Below, piece after piece: positions 1-7,634 of a stretch of 64,000 nucleotides of DNA (the first letter of the stretch is position 1; the number at the start of each line of letters is the position of its first letter). The stretch spans positions 62,001-126,000 of the forward strand of contig CANRFJ010000001.1 in assembly GCA_947629865.1 (NCBI GenBank), read 5' to 3'. The translations under genes and the position numbers were made by a program. Under the pieces are notes generated by a model, which was given only the letters and a program-made list of their open reading frames with translations, had not been told where the DNA came from and ran no database searches. This DNA comes from an uncultured Lachnospiraceae bacterium (GTDB lineage Bacteria > Bacillota > Clostridia > Lachnospirales > Lachnospiraceae).

Positions 1-2
1 CC

Positions 3-155
3 GTCCGGGCCGGAGGCAGGAAATATACTGTGAGAGCGAACAAAAATGGGCGGTTTACCGTAAGGCTGAAAAAGAAACTGAAGCGCGGAATGAAAATCAG
101 GATAACGGTATCGCGAAAAGGATACCGCAAAAGGACAAAAACATTTCGGGTATAA
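3..155 (+). CDS. C-terminal end of a secreted Ig-like domain protein (partial)
   Basis: The window opens inside a reading frame that ends at a TAA at 153-155. The 50 visible residues are rich in Lys and Arg and follow the beta-strand pattern of a bacterial Ig-like repeat: a YTV strand, then NGRFTVRL, then a run ending in a short FRV strand. The same Lys-rich Ig-like style recurs in the secreted proteins at 47526 and 48608, so this is probably another surface or secreted protein of the same organism. The 5' part lies outside the window, so signal peptide and domain number cannot be judged. Confidence 0.55.
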   Translation, partial: VRAGGRKYTVRANKNGRFTVRLKKKLKRGMKIRITVSRKGYRKRTKTFRV

Positions 156-209
156 AGAGGTATTTTCCCCGCCCTGCCCCTCATAGAATAAAAGAAAAAG
201 GATTTTCCA

Positions 210-809
210 ATGCTAAACAGACTATGGGGCTTTATGATACTGGTCGGCATATTGTTTGCCGCCTGTACCGGAAGAATGGGACAGGTCGGGACAGCGGCGA
301 TTGACTCCTCGAAAGAAGCGGTCACGCTCTGTATCACGATGCTTGGTATCATGTCCATGTGGACAGGACTTATGAATGTTGCAAAAAAAGCAGGAATCAT
401 CGACGCCCTGACAAGAGGGCTGCGGCCGGTTCTTGCTTTTTTGTTTCCCGGAGTGCCGAAAGAACACAAGGCCAATGAATATATGGCCGCCAACATAATC
501 TCCAATGTGCTGGGACTGGGCTGGGCGGCGACGCCGGTGGGACTGAAGGCTATGGAGCAGTTAAAGGAGCTCAATCACGGCAGCCATATCGCCAGCGCAG
601 ACATGTGCACTTTCCTCATACTCAATATTTCCTCGCTGCAGCTGATCCCCGTCAACATTATTGCCTATCGGAGTCAGTACGGCTCGGTGTCTCCCACCTC
701 CATTATCGGAATGGGCCTGGCGGCCACAGTCATTTCCACGGCGGCGGGGATTATCTTTTCCGTGGTAGCCAGAAAATGGAAGGAGAGGGGAAGGGGGGAT
801 AAGGATTGA
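210..809 (+). CDS. spmA: Spore maturation protein A
   Basis: SpmA is an integral membrane protein of the nucleoside-recognition (Gate) family that acts with SpmB in spore core dehydration. The 199-residue product has the typical N-terminal membrane segment, the conserved stretch SSKEAVTLCITMLGIMSMW, and the family motif around NVLGLGWAATPVGLKAM. Length matches the family. The ATG follows a weak AAAAAGG ribosome site. It overlaps spmB by a few bases (TTG start of spmB at 806, TGA of spmA at 807-809), so the two are translationally coupled. No clear sporulation-sigma promoter was recognised upstream. Confidence 0.95.
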   Translation: MLNRLWGFMILVGILFAACTGRMGQVGTAAIDSSKEAVTLCITMLGIMSMWTGLMNVAKKAGIIDALTRGLRPVLAFLFPGVPKEHKANEYMAANIISNVLGLGWAATPVGLKAMEQLKELNHGSHIASADMCTFLILNISSLQLIPVNIIAYRSQYGSVSPTSIIGMGLAATVISTAAGIIFSVVARKWKERGRGDKD

Positions 810-1333
810 AAATATTATACTATATATCCGACTGCATGATTCCCTTTGTCATTCTATATCTGGTGGGGTATGGGCTGTGCAAAAAGGTGGACATCTTTGA
901 TGAATTTATCGAGGGGGCGAAGGACGGTTTCCTGACCGTGTATAAAATTCTCCCCACTCTGGTGGGATTGATGGTCGGCGTGGGGATATTGCGCGAGTCC
1001 GGCGCCATGGAGTGTCTCGCCCACCTGCTCTCGCCCATTGTCCGCTTTCTCCATTTTCCGGGCGAGCTGCTGCCGCTCTTTATCGTCAAAATGTTTTCCT
1101 CCTCGGCGGCCACCGGACTTCTGCTGGACGTCTATAAGACGTATGGCACGGATTCATACCTCGGCACGCTGGCCTCCGTGCTGATGAGTTGTTCGGAGAC
1201 GATTTTTTACACCATGAGCGTGTATTTCATGACGGCGAAGGTTACAAAGACCAGATACACCCTGGCGGGTGCTCTGGCAGCTACTTTTGCCGGCGCTGCG
1301 GCCGCCATTTTCCTTGTGGGACTGCAATTCTGA
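806..1333 (+). CDS. spmB: Spore maturation protein B
   Basis: This is the partner of SpmA, a 175-residue membrane protein with a Gate domain. The stretch FIEGAKDGFLTVYKILPTLVGLMVGVGILRESGA and the later segment DSYLGTLASVLMSCSETIFYTMSVYF are characteristic of SpmB. The start is TTG at 806 inside the end of spmA, preceded by the purine-rich GGGGAAGGGGGGATAAGG. The pair forms a two-gene operon. Its presence supports an endospore-forming organism. Confidence 0.94.
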   Translation: MKILYYISDCMIPFVILYLVGYGLCKKVDIFDEFIEGAKDGFLTVYKILPTLVGLMVGVGILRESGAMECLAHLLSPIVRFLHFPGELLPLFIVKMFSSSAATGLLLDVYKTYGTDSYLGTLASVLMSCSETIFYTMSVYFMTAKVTKTRYTLAGALAATFAGAAAAIFLVGLQF

Positions 1334-1356
1334 TTTGTTGGGGCGCGCGGGAACGA

Positions 1357-1432
1357 ATGTAAACCAAATAAAAGATAATGGTTGACAACAGGCGAGGCAG
1401 CATGTATACTAAAAATAAAAAGAGGTTTACAT
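1357..1432 (+). promoter_or_regulatory. bioY promoter with two BirA-like operators
   Basis: A sigma-A promoter reads TTGACA (1382-1387), 17-bp spacer, TATACT (1405-1410). The half-site ATGTAAACC (1357-1365) and the imperfect inverse GGTTGACAA (1380-1388) are 14 bp apart and cover the -35 box, the arrangement known for BirA operators. A second imperfect pair, ATGTATACT (1402-1410) and GGTTTACAT (1424-1432), 13 bp apart, covers the -10 box and start point. Inference: biotin-loaded BirA represses bioY by occluding both promoter elements. Confidence 0.75.
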
Positions 1433-1449
1433 AAAGGGAGGTTAATAAA

Positions 1450-2031
1450 ATGCAGAGGAACACACAAAAGACAGTGGCAGCAGTATCCGGTGGAGAGAAA
1501 ATTTTCAGTACGGCAGGTATGACGCTCATGGCGCTTTTTACCGCCGTCACCTGTATTCTGGCGCCGCTTTCCATTCCAATCGGCCCGGTGCCGATCTCGC
1601 TGACAAGTCTCGTCATATACATCAGCGTCTATATACTCGGCTGGAAGCGGGGGCTGATTACGTATCTTGTATATCTTTTTGTCGGTATCGCAGGGCTTCC
1701 AGTCTTTTCCGGCATGACCGGAGGGATTGGCAAACTGGCCGGCCCCACGGGCGGATACCTGGTCGGGTTTATCTTTACGGTGATTTTGTGCGGCCTTTTC
1801 GTCGAAAAGGGGAACGGGCGCTGGTATGTGAGTTTCATCGGAATGATTCTCGGCACGGCGGTCTTATATGCCTTTGGCACAGCGTGGTTTTGCATATCGA
1901 CAGGTACGGTTCTCCTGCCGGCGCTGGAGCTGTGTGTGTTCCCGTTTCTGATAGGGGATTTCATAAAAATGGCCCTCGCCGTACTGACGGGGCCGAGACT
2001 TGCCGCCCGCATAAAAGGGGCGGCGGTGTAG
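1450..2031 (+). CDS. bioY: Biotin transporter BioY (ECF-type substrate-binding subunit)
   Basis: BioY is the membrane S component that binds and imports biotin, often with a shared ECF energising module. The 193-residue product has about six hydrophobic segments and the family motifs PIGPVPISLTSLVIY near residues 42-56 and GLPVFSGMTGGIGKLAGPTGGYLVGF in the middle. The ATG is preceded by AGGGAGGTT. No ECF ATPase genes lie nearby, so a shared energy-coupling module elsewhere is likely. The promoter carries BirA-like operators, consistent with control by biotin. It converges on trpS with only 14 bp between stops. Confidence 0.95.
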   Translation: MQRNTQKTVAAVSGGEKIFSTAGMTLMALFTAVTCILAPLSIPIGPVPISLTSLVIYISVYILGWKRGLITYLVYLFVGIAGLPVFSGMTGGIGKLAGPTGGYLVGFIFTVILCGLFVEKGNGRWYVSFIGMILGTAVLYAFGTAWFCISTGTVLLPALELCVFPFLIGDFIKMALAVLTGPRLAARIKGAAV

Positions 2032-2045
2032 AAAGACAAATCGGT

Positions 2046-3089
2046 CTAATCAAAGTAATCAATCTTCATGGCGTGTTTGACTTCTCCAAGTGTTCGGGCT
2101 GCGACTTCTCTGGCCCGAATACTTCCCTGATGAAGAATCTCCATCACAGCCGGTATATCTTTTTCCAATTCTTTTCTTCTTGCCTGAATCGGAGAGAGTT
2201 CTTCCATCAGCACAGAATACAGGAATTTTTTAACCTTGACGTCTCCGAGCCCGCCTCTGGTATAGTGCTCTTTTAATTCCGCCAGTCCGCTGTATTCCGG
2301 CAGATATTCGGCAAAGAGTTCATCCCGACAGAAGGCGTCCAGATAAGTAAATACCGTGTTGCCCTCCAGCTTGCCCGGATCCTCGATGCGGATGTGATCC
2401 GGATCGGTGTACATGCTCATTACTTTTTTGCGTATATCCTCCGGCTCGTCCGCCAGATAAATGCAGTTGCCGAGAGATTTGCTCATCTTGGCCTTGCCGT
2501 CCGTGCCGGGCAGACGCATACAGGCTTCGTTGTCCGCCAGGAGAGCCTTGGGTTCTACTAACACGGTGTCATAGGTAGAGTTGAAGCTGCGCACAATCTC
2601 CCTCGCCTGTTCAATCATTGGGAGCTGGTCGTCGCCCACAGGAACAGTCGTTGCCTTGAAAGCGGTGATGTCGGCCGCCTGGCTGATTGGGTAGGTGAAG
2701 AAGCCGACGGGGATACTGGAGTGGAAGCCCCGCTGACTGATCTCGGATTTTACAGTGGGATTTCTCTGGAGCCTTGATACCGTCACCAGGTTGCTGTAAT
2801 AGAAGGTCAGTTCGGTCAGCTCCGCCACATAAGACTGCACGAGCAGATTGGATTTTTCAGGATCAAGGCCGCATGAGAGATAGTCCAGGGCCACTTCGGA
2901 AATATTGCTCCGCACTTTCTCCGGGTTGTCGGCGTTGTCCGTCAGAGCCTGGGCGTCTGCAATCATAATGTAAATTTCCTCATATTCGCCGGAATTCTGC
3001 AATTCCACCCGGCGTTTCAGCGAGCCGACGTAATGTCCCACATGCAGTCGGCCGGTGGGACGGTCGCCGGTCAGTATTATTTTTTTCAT
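2046..3089 (-). CDS. trpS: Tryptophanyl-tRNA synthetase
   Basis: This class I aminoacyl-tRNA synthetase charges tRNA-Trp in the cytosol. The 347-residue protein begins [20 protein letters not shown], which contains the HIGH-type signature as HVGH, and carries KMSKS within the segment [13 protein letters not shown]. Length fits bacterial TrpRS. The ATG follows an AAAAGGAGG ribosome site on the minus strand. The leader from the predicted promoter to the start is only a few tens of bases, too short for a T-box, so tryptophan-dependent attenuation is not supported here. Confidence 0.97.
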   Translation of the reverse strand: MKKIILTGDRPTGRLHVGHYVGSLKRRVELQNSGEYEEIYIMIADAQALTDNADNPEKVRSNISEVALDYLSCGLDPEKSNLLVQSYVAELTELTFYYSNLVTVSRLQRNPTVKSEISQRGFHSSIPVGFFTYPISQAADITAFKATTVPVGDDQLPMIEQAREIVRSFNSTYDTVLVEPKALLADNEACMRLPGTDGKAKMSKSLGNCIYLADEPEDIRKKVMSMYTDPDHIRIEDPGKLEGNTVFTYLDAFCRDELFAEYLPEYSGLAELKEHYTRGGLGDVKVKKFLYSVLMEELSPIQARRKELEKDIPAVMEILHQGSIRAREVAARTLGEVKHAMKIDYFD

Positions 3090-3119
3090 AAACAGCCTCC
3101 TTTTGAAATCATTACTATA

Positions 3120-3148
3120 ATTTTAATGGCATTTGGTGGAAAAGTCAA
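3120..3148 (-). promoter_or_regulatory. Probable trpS promoter
   Basis: Read on the minus strand: TTGACT (3148-3143), 17-bp spacer, TAAAAT (3125-3120), about 30 bases upstream of the trpS ATG. The -35 match is good and the -10 moderate. Confidence 0.5.
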
Positions 3149-3150
3149 TT

Positions 3151-3202
3151 TATATATTCCTGTTTAACAAAATAAGTATATATTCCTGTTTGACGAAATA
3201 AG
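3151..3202 (+). repeat. 26-bp tandem repeat, two copies, upstream of the LRR gene
   Basis: Two adjacent 26-bp units (3151-3176 and 3177-3202), each beginning TATATATTCCTGTTT, differ at two bases. The second copy supplies the TTGACG used as the probable -35 element of the next gene; the first has TTAACA at the same place. The repeat may be a duplicated regulator site or a fortuitous duplication. Confidence 0.75.
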
Positions 3203-3218
3203 TACCTTACTATACAAT
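3190..3218 (+). promoter_or_regulatory. Probable promoter of the LRR protein gene
   Basis: TTGACG (3190-3195), 17-bp spacer, TACAAT (3213-3218), with an overlapping TATACA two bases earlier. It lies about 55 bases upstream of the ATG at 3275. Confidence 0.55.
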
Positions 3219-3274
3219 AGGAACTGTAAGGGGAATTCCGGTGTACTAAAGGGAAAGAAGGGGATGGAGGAGTT

Positions 3275-4567
3275 ATGGAGATGAAAGGGAAAAAATGGTT
3301 TTATTTTCTCATAATCGCAGCAGCGGTAGCGGCAGGCGCGGTAAGAGGGGAAAATGTAAAGGCAGAGGAGACTGATTCCCTGGCTATTAGCGAAAAAAAC
3401 TTTCCGGATAAGAACATTCAGGAGATTTTAGCGAAGAAGTTTGACAAAAACAAAGACCAGGCGCTGTCCAAAGAGGAACTGAGAGCGGTAAGGGAACTGA
3501 ATCTGGGAGAAATCGACATAATAAACATCCAAGGGATTTCTAAATTAAAGTATGTGGATAGTTTGGCGATTGATATAGATTATATTGAAAATCTGGGGGA
3601 AATTAAAAAGATGCCGCAGTTGACAGAATTATATATCAATTCAACAGTGGGGCGTCATATTGATCTCAGAAAAAATGTAAATTTGCTGGAGCTAAATCTG
3701 AATATGCCTCTACGTAAGCTGGACTTAAAAAACAACAAAAAGCTGCAGAAATTGTCGTTGGATTCGTCCTGTCTGGGAAATATAACCGTGAAAGATTTTT
3801 CCGATTTGCAGCGTATATATATTACCTGGGGAAGCTGCAGCCGTGTTACTATAAGAAACTGCCCCCGACTTGTAAAAGCCGTTATAGGAAGCTCTGAATT
3901 GAAAGAGATTCGTTTGAAAAAAGTTCCCAACCTGGAGATATTGAAAGTAGGGGGGACGAAGAAAATGAAAACGCTGACGATTCCTTCCTTTCCCAAGTTG
4001 AGGGAGCTTAAAATCGGGAGCGTAAAAAATATGAAAACATTAAAGCTTCCCACCCTGCGGAATCTGAAATATCTTTCCATAGGAAAGAATCAGATAAAAA
4101 AGTTAAACCTAAAAAGGACGCCAAATCTGGAGGAGTTAATTGTTGACAGGGCAGAAAAGATAACGGAAATCAATATACGCCCGCTGAAAAAACTGAGGGA
4201 ACTTAACTGGCAAAATGGGAGACTGAAAAGGATCCGGTTTGGCCAAAAGAAAAAATTGAAATATATGTATCTGAGCCATAATCAACTGGGAGGGACATGG
4301 AAACTGTCCCGTTTTCCCAAACTGCGCGAATTTTCTTGTAATTATAACCGGATTGAGTGCATATATGGAAGAAACCATAGAAATTTGGATTCTTTGGAAT
4401 GTGAGCATAACAAACTGAGAAAACTGGATCTATACAATATTGAACCTGCTATAATTTGGTTTAAGGGGAATCCACATGTCGAGGCATATCTTATATATAG
4501 AAGCGGTCATGCTGTCTATTACAGATTTGATAAAACGGCAAAAGTACACTACAAAGAAAACCGGTAA
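3275..4567 (+). CDS. Secreted leucine-rich-repeat-like protein with an EF-hand-like segment
   Basis: The 430-residue protein has an N-terminal signal peptide (KGKKWFYFLIIAAAVAAGA). Next comes a segment around residues 38-70 with FDKNKDQALSKEEL, resembling a calcium-binding EF-hand or dockerin-like loop. About fifteen irregular LRR-type repeats of the form LKxLxLxxNxxLxxL follow. There is no LPxTG motif or C-terminal membrane anchor. Such secreted LRR proteins are common in lachnospiral genomes and are thought to mediate protein or carbohydrate contacts; no substrate can be named. The ATG is preceded by GGATGGAGGAG. The coding sequence is more AT-rich than its neighbours. Confidence 0.75.
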   Translation: MEMKGKKWFYFLIIAAAVAAGAVRGENVKAEETDSLAISEKNFPDKNIQEILAKKFDKNKDQALSKEELRAVRELNLGEIDIINIQGISKLKYVDSLAIDIDYIENLGEIKKMPQLTELYINSTVGRHIDLRKNVNLLELNLNMPLRKLDLKNNKKLQKLSLDSSCLGNITVKDFSDLQRIYITWGSCSRVTIRNCPRLVKAVIGSSELKEIRLKKVPNLEILKVGGTKKMKTLTIPSFPKLRELKIGSVKNMKTLKLPTLRNLKYLSIGKNQIKKLNLKRTPNLEELIVDRAEKITEINIRPLKKLRELNWQNGRLKRIRFGQKKKLKYMYLSHNQLGGTWKLSRFPKLREFSCNYNRIECIYGRNHRNLDSLECEHNKLRKLDLYNIEPAIIWFKGNPHVEAYLIYRSGHAVYYRFDKTAKVHYKENR

Positions 4568-4575
4568 CACAGCAA

Positions 4576-4595
4576 CCGTCTGCCAGAGCAGACGG
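4576..4595 (+). terminator. Stem-loop after the LRR gene, without a U tract
   Basis: A perfect 8-bp stem, CCGTCTGC (4576-4583) and GCAGACGG (4588-4595), with a 4-nt loop lies just after the LRR stop. It is followed by a purine-rich stretch rather than T residues, so it is at best a weak terminator or an mRNA 3'-end stabiliser. The next 100 bases are almost pure A/T and lead into the xylanase ribosome site. Confidence 0.4.
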
Positions 4596-4704
4596 GCAGA
4601 GAAAAAAGAAAAAGAAAATTAAAATATATATTTAAATTATATATAAAAAATAATAAATCATAAATCAAAATAAAGAAAATAAAGAAAATAAAAGGAGGAT
4701 TAAA

Positions 4705-5895
4705 ATGAGAGGAAAACGGATTTTTGGCGTGCTTATCGCAGGGGCGCTGCTGGTTGCGCTGGGCGGTTGCGGGGCAGCCGGTAAGGAGGAAAGTGATATG
4801 GGAAAGCCGGATACGACGGTGGAGACGGCTAGTCAGGGGGCTGTAGCAGGGACGTCCGCAAAGAACTTAAAGGACGCGTTTGCCGGAGATTTTAAGGTGG
4901 GCGCTGCAGTGAATAGTTATCAGCTGTCGGACAGGAAGCTGGCGGGTGTCATTACGGAGAGTTTTAACAGCATCACCATGGAAAACGAGATGAAACCGGA
5001 GAATATCCTGGATCAGAAACGCTCGGAAGAAAGCGCGGACGGAATGCCGGGTATCAATACGGAGACGTTAGATCGGGTGTTGCAGTTGGCGAAGGATAAC
5101 GGACTGTCTCTGCGGGGACACTGTCTGGTGTGGCACAACCAGACGCCGGACTGGTTCTTCTGCGAGGATTATGAGGCCAGTAATCCGCAGGTGGGGAAGA
5201 CCGAGTTGAGGAAGCGAATGGAGAGTTACATCCGGCAGGTGCTCACCTACTGTCAGGAGAAGTATCCGGGAGTCGTATATGCCTGGGATGTGGTGAACGA
5301 GGCCTGCAATGACAGCGGCGGATACCGCACAGAGAGCAACTGGTATCAGATATACGGGGACGAATCCTATATTGTCGACGCATTTACTTTTGCCAGGAAA
5401 TACGCGGATAAATCGGTAAAACTTTTTTATAATGATTACAATGAGTATATGCCGGCCAAACGGACTACCATATCCGCTTTGCTGAGGACTTTGTCGAAGG
5501 CGAAGCTGGTGGACGGAATGGGATTTCAGAGCCACTGGGATATGAATTATCCGGAGGCAGAGCTGATTGACGCCGCGATAAAGGAGTATTCCTCCATACC
5601 CGGCCTGGAATTGCAGTTTACGGAGATCGATATGCACAATACCGACGACTCAGAAGAAGGACTGAAACGACAGGCGGAGCGTTACCGGCAGCTGTTTGAG
5701 ATTATTCTGACGGCGGACAGAGAGGGGACGGCGAATGTCACCGCCGTTACTTTCTGGGGGCTCAATGACGAGGTGACGTGGCTGACCAGCTTCAAGGGGG
5801 AGGACAGTTATCCGCTGCTGTTTGATGAAAACAATCAGCGAAAGCCCTGTTATGACGCCCTGCTAAAGCTGGCCGGTGAAATCCATCAGTCATAG
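4705..5895 (+). CDS. Endo-1,4-beta-xylanase lipoprotein, GH10
   Basis: A GH10 enzyme that hydrolyses internal beta-1,4 linkages of xylan by a retaining mechanism. The N-terminus is a lipoprotein signal peptide with lipobox LGGC (Cys 22), then a low-complexity linker to about residue 50. The catalytic barrel follows. TMENEMKPE near residue 91, the acid/base in WDVVNEACND (Glu 199) and the nucleophile in QFTEIDMHN (Glu 307) are all present. Length 396 fits one GH10 domain with no carbohydrate-binding module. The ATG follows AAAGGAGGATT. It is anchored outside the membrane and probably feeds xylo-oligosaccharides to importers not in this window. Confidence 0.95.
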   Translation: MRGKRIFGVLIAGALLVALGGCGAAGKEESDMGKPDTTVETASQGAVAGTSAKNLKDAFAGDFKVGAAVNSYQLSDRKLAGVITESFNSITMENEMKPENILDQKRSEESADGMPGINTETLDRVLQLAKDNGLSLRGHCLVWHNQTPDWFFCEDYEASNPQVGKTELRKRMESYIRQVLTYCQEKYPGVVYAWDVVNEACNDSGGYRTESNWYQIYGDESYIVDAFTFARKYADKSVKLFYNDYNEYMPAKRTTISALLRTLSKAKLVDGMGFQSHWDMNYPEAELIDAAIKEYSSIPGLELQFTEIDMHNTDDSEEGLKRQAERYRQLFEIILTADREGTANVTAVTFWGLNDEVTWLTSFKGEDSYPLLFDENNQRKPCYDALLKLAGEIHQS

Positions 5896-5972
5896 CGGGG
5901 GCGTGACAAGCATATAGTTTAATCAGAGGATTCTCCGGCTCTCAGGTCGGGGGCTGGATAAGGAGGAACGAA

Positions 5973-6788
5973 TTGTCTGATTATATGCGAAAAATCATTT
6001 ACCTGGAGAAAAGAGAAAATGGGCGGCCTGCCGGTACCGGCGGGTTTGTGCGCCTGGAAAAAAGAGAGGGAAAGCTGTCCGTCTGCCTTACTGTGCCGGG
6101 GCAGGGAAGCCGTTTCCGTCTGCCTGTCTATGTGGTATATGAGAAAAACGGGGAACTGTATCCCCTGCTGCTCGGCAAAACGGACGGAGGGGAGACCTGG
6201 CGCATACAGATACCGCCGGAGCGCATGGGAGATATGGAAATGGCGCAAATCTGCGGGGTGCTCGCAGGGGGCAGGGACTGGTATCTGGCAGGAGCCTGTT
6301 CGGGTTATCCGGCAGAGATCGAATACGGACAGGTAAAATTTGCCAGGACGGAGAAACGGGCGGACGCTTTGCCGGAAGCCGTTCCGGAGCGGGAGCCGGA
6401 ACCGCGGGCAGAGGCGGCTTCTCTTATGGGGCTGCCGGGGGAGGAGCCGGAGAAGGTAAGGGATCCCTTTCTGGCGGGCCTGGAGGAGATGTATCCCTTT
6501 GAAGACGACGAGATGGAGTGGTGTCTTCAGATGAAGCCGTCGGATTTTTCCTCCCTTCCCATGGAATTCTGGCACTATGCAAAAAACAGTTTTTTGCTTC
6601 AGGGATTTTATAATTACAGACACCTGTTGTATGCCCACAGCCAGAGCAAAAATTATCTGGGAGTGCCCGGACAGTTTCACAGGCGGGAGCAGTATCTATC
6701 CAGGAGGTTTGGGTTCCCGCGCTTCAAGGGAACGCAGAAAAAGCGCGTCACAACAGGCGATTTTGGGTATTGGCTGAAGGAGTTGTAG
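5973..6788 (+). CDS. Conserved lachnospiral protein of unknown function (possibly DUF6128)
   Basis: The product has 271 residues, no signal peptide and no membrane segment. Residues 1-115 look like a beta-rich domain (repeated GxLYPLLLGK/TWRIQIP-type strands), followed by an acidic/Pro linker (EREPEPRAEA). The C-terminal domain has the conserved-looking block MEFWHYAKNSFLLQGFYNYR and ends GDFGYWLKEL. I believe this matches a family restricted to Lachnospiraceae (DUF6128), but cannot confirm it. The start is TTG at 5973, set by AGGAGG at 5961-5966. It sits just before tadA with the same orientation; function unknown. Confidence 0.7.
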   Translation: MSDYMRKIIYLEKRENGRPAGTGGFVRLEKREGKLSVCLTVPGQGSRFRLPVYVVYEKNGELYPLLLGKTDGGETWRIQIPPERMGDMEMAQICGVLAGGRDWYLAGACSGYPAEIEYGQVKFARTEKRADALPEAVPEREPEPRAEAASLMGLPGEEPEKVRDPFLAGLEEMYPFEDDEMEWCLQMKPSDFSSLPMEFWHYAKNSFLLQGFYNYRHLLYAHSQSKNYLGVPGQFHRREQYLSRRFGFPRFKGTQKKRVTTGDFGYWLKEL

Positions 6789-6806
6789 AAGGGACGGACT
6801 GCACAG

Positions 6807-7283
6807 ATGACGAAAGACGAGCGCTATATGAGAGAGGCCATTGCACAGGCAGGGAGGGCGTACCGCAGGGCGGAGACACCCATTGGCTGTGTTATTGTGC
6901 ATGAAGATAAAATTATCGCCAGAGGATATAATAAGCGAAACTGGAAAAAAAATACATTGGCTCACGCAGAGATTGCGGCAATCAACAAGGCCAGCCGCGT
7001 GCTGGGCGACTGGCGGCTGGAGGACTGCACGCTGTACGTCACGCTGGAGCCATGTCCCATGTGCGCCGGGGCAATCGTGCAGGCGCGCATACCGAGAGTC
7101 GTGGTGGGGAGCATGAATCCGAAGGCGGGCTGCGCCGGTTCGGTTCTGAATATTTTGCAGACGCCGGGATTTAATCACCAGGCGGAGGTGGTCACGGGGG
7201 TGCTGGGAGAGGAGTGCAGCCGTCTTATGACGGAATTTTTCAGGGAACTCCGAAGGGAGCACAAAAGGGGCAATATCGGTTGA
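6807..7283 (+). CDS. tadA: tRNA-specific adenosine deaminase
   Basis: TadA converts A34 to inosine in the wobble position of tRNA-Arg(ACG). The 158-residue protein carries the zinc deaminase signature: HAE (His 53, proton-shuttle Glu 55) and PCPMC (Cys 83 and Cys 86). The conserved start region EAIAQAGRAYRRAETPIGCVIV is also present. Its position directly before the SRP RNA matches the Bacillus order. Its TGA overlaps the -35 box of the SRP RNA promoter. Confidence 0.96.
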   Translation: MTKDERYMREAIAQAGRAYRRAETPIGCVIVHEDKIIARGYNKRNWKKNTLAHAEIAAINKASRVLGDWRLEDCTLYVTLEPCPMCAGAIVQARIPRVVVGSMNPKAGCAGSVLNILQTPGFNHQAEVVTGVLGEECSRLMTEFFRELRREHKRGNIG

Positions 7284-7308
7284 CACAGACGGCAAAAACG
7301 GCTATAAT
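7280..7308 (+). promoter_or_regulatory. Consensus sigma-A promoter of the SRP RNA
   Basis: TTGACA (7280-7285), 17-bp spacer, TATAAT (7303-7308): a full consensus match, as expected for an abundant stable RNA. The -35 overlaps the tadA stop codon. Transcription should start near 7315, about 20 bases before the predicted mature 5' end. Confidence 0.85.
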
Positions 7309-7333
7309 CAACGGTGTATTATTGTTAAAATTT

Positions 7334-7599
7334 CCGCGCAGCCGGGGAGACAGCGGTGCCCTGTACCTGCAATCCGCTATAGCAGGGGTGTTGTCCCACC
7401 GAGAGTCTTTTGACGGAGAGCCGCCCGAAGTAAGTGGCGCTGACGTCCGGGTCTTGCGCAACAGGAACTTGTGAACCGTGTCAGGTCAGGAATGAAGCAG
7501 CACTAAGCAAAACTTTCTGTGTGACGCGAGGGCGCCTGGGCCGAGTTTACTGCTCCGGTAACGTCTCCGGATTCTGATCCGACGTGGGGCGCGCGGATT
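7334..7599 (+). ncRNA. ffs: Signal recognition particle RNA, large bacterial type
   Basis: About 265 bases with no plausible gene. Near the 5' end is GTACCTGCAATCCGCTATAG, the conserved Alu-domain stretch of Bacillus-type SRP RNA. Near 7480-7510 is the domain IV hairpin with GTCAGGTC, the GGAA tetraloop and GAAGCAGC, the Ffh-binding site. The ends pair: CCGCGC (7334-7339) with GCGCGG (7591-7596), followed by ATTTTAT as a terminator tail. It forms the particle that targets nascent membrane proteins. Exact ends are inferred from pairing and may be off by several bases. Confidence 0.93.
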
Positions 7600-7634
7600 T
7601 TATATAACACAGAGAAAGTATTGAGGTGGCTTGT

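Noticed and set aside
3090..3148. T-box leader for trpS
   Set aside because: The space between promoter and ATG is too short, and no T-box motif or terminator/antiterminator is seen.
3151..3202. CRISPR-like repeat
   Set aside because: Only two directly adjacent units without spacers; no cas genes in the window.
4576..4595. Strong rho-independent terminator after the LRR gene
   Set aside because: The stem is good but no T run follows on either strand; kept only as a low-confidence hairpin.
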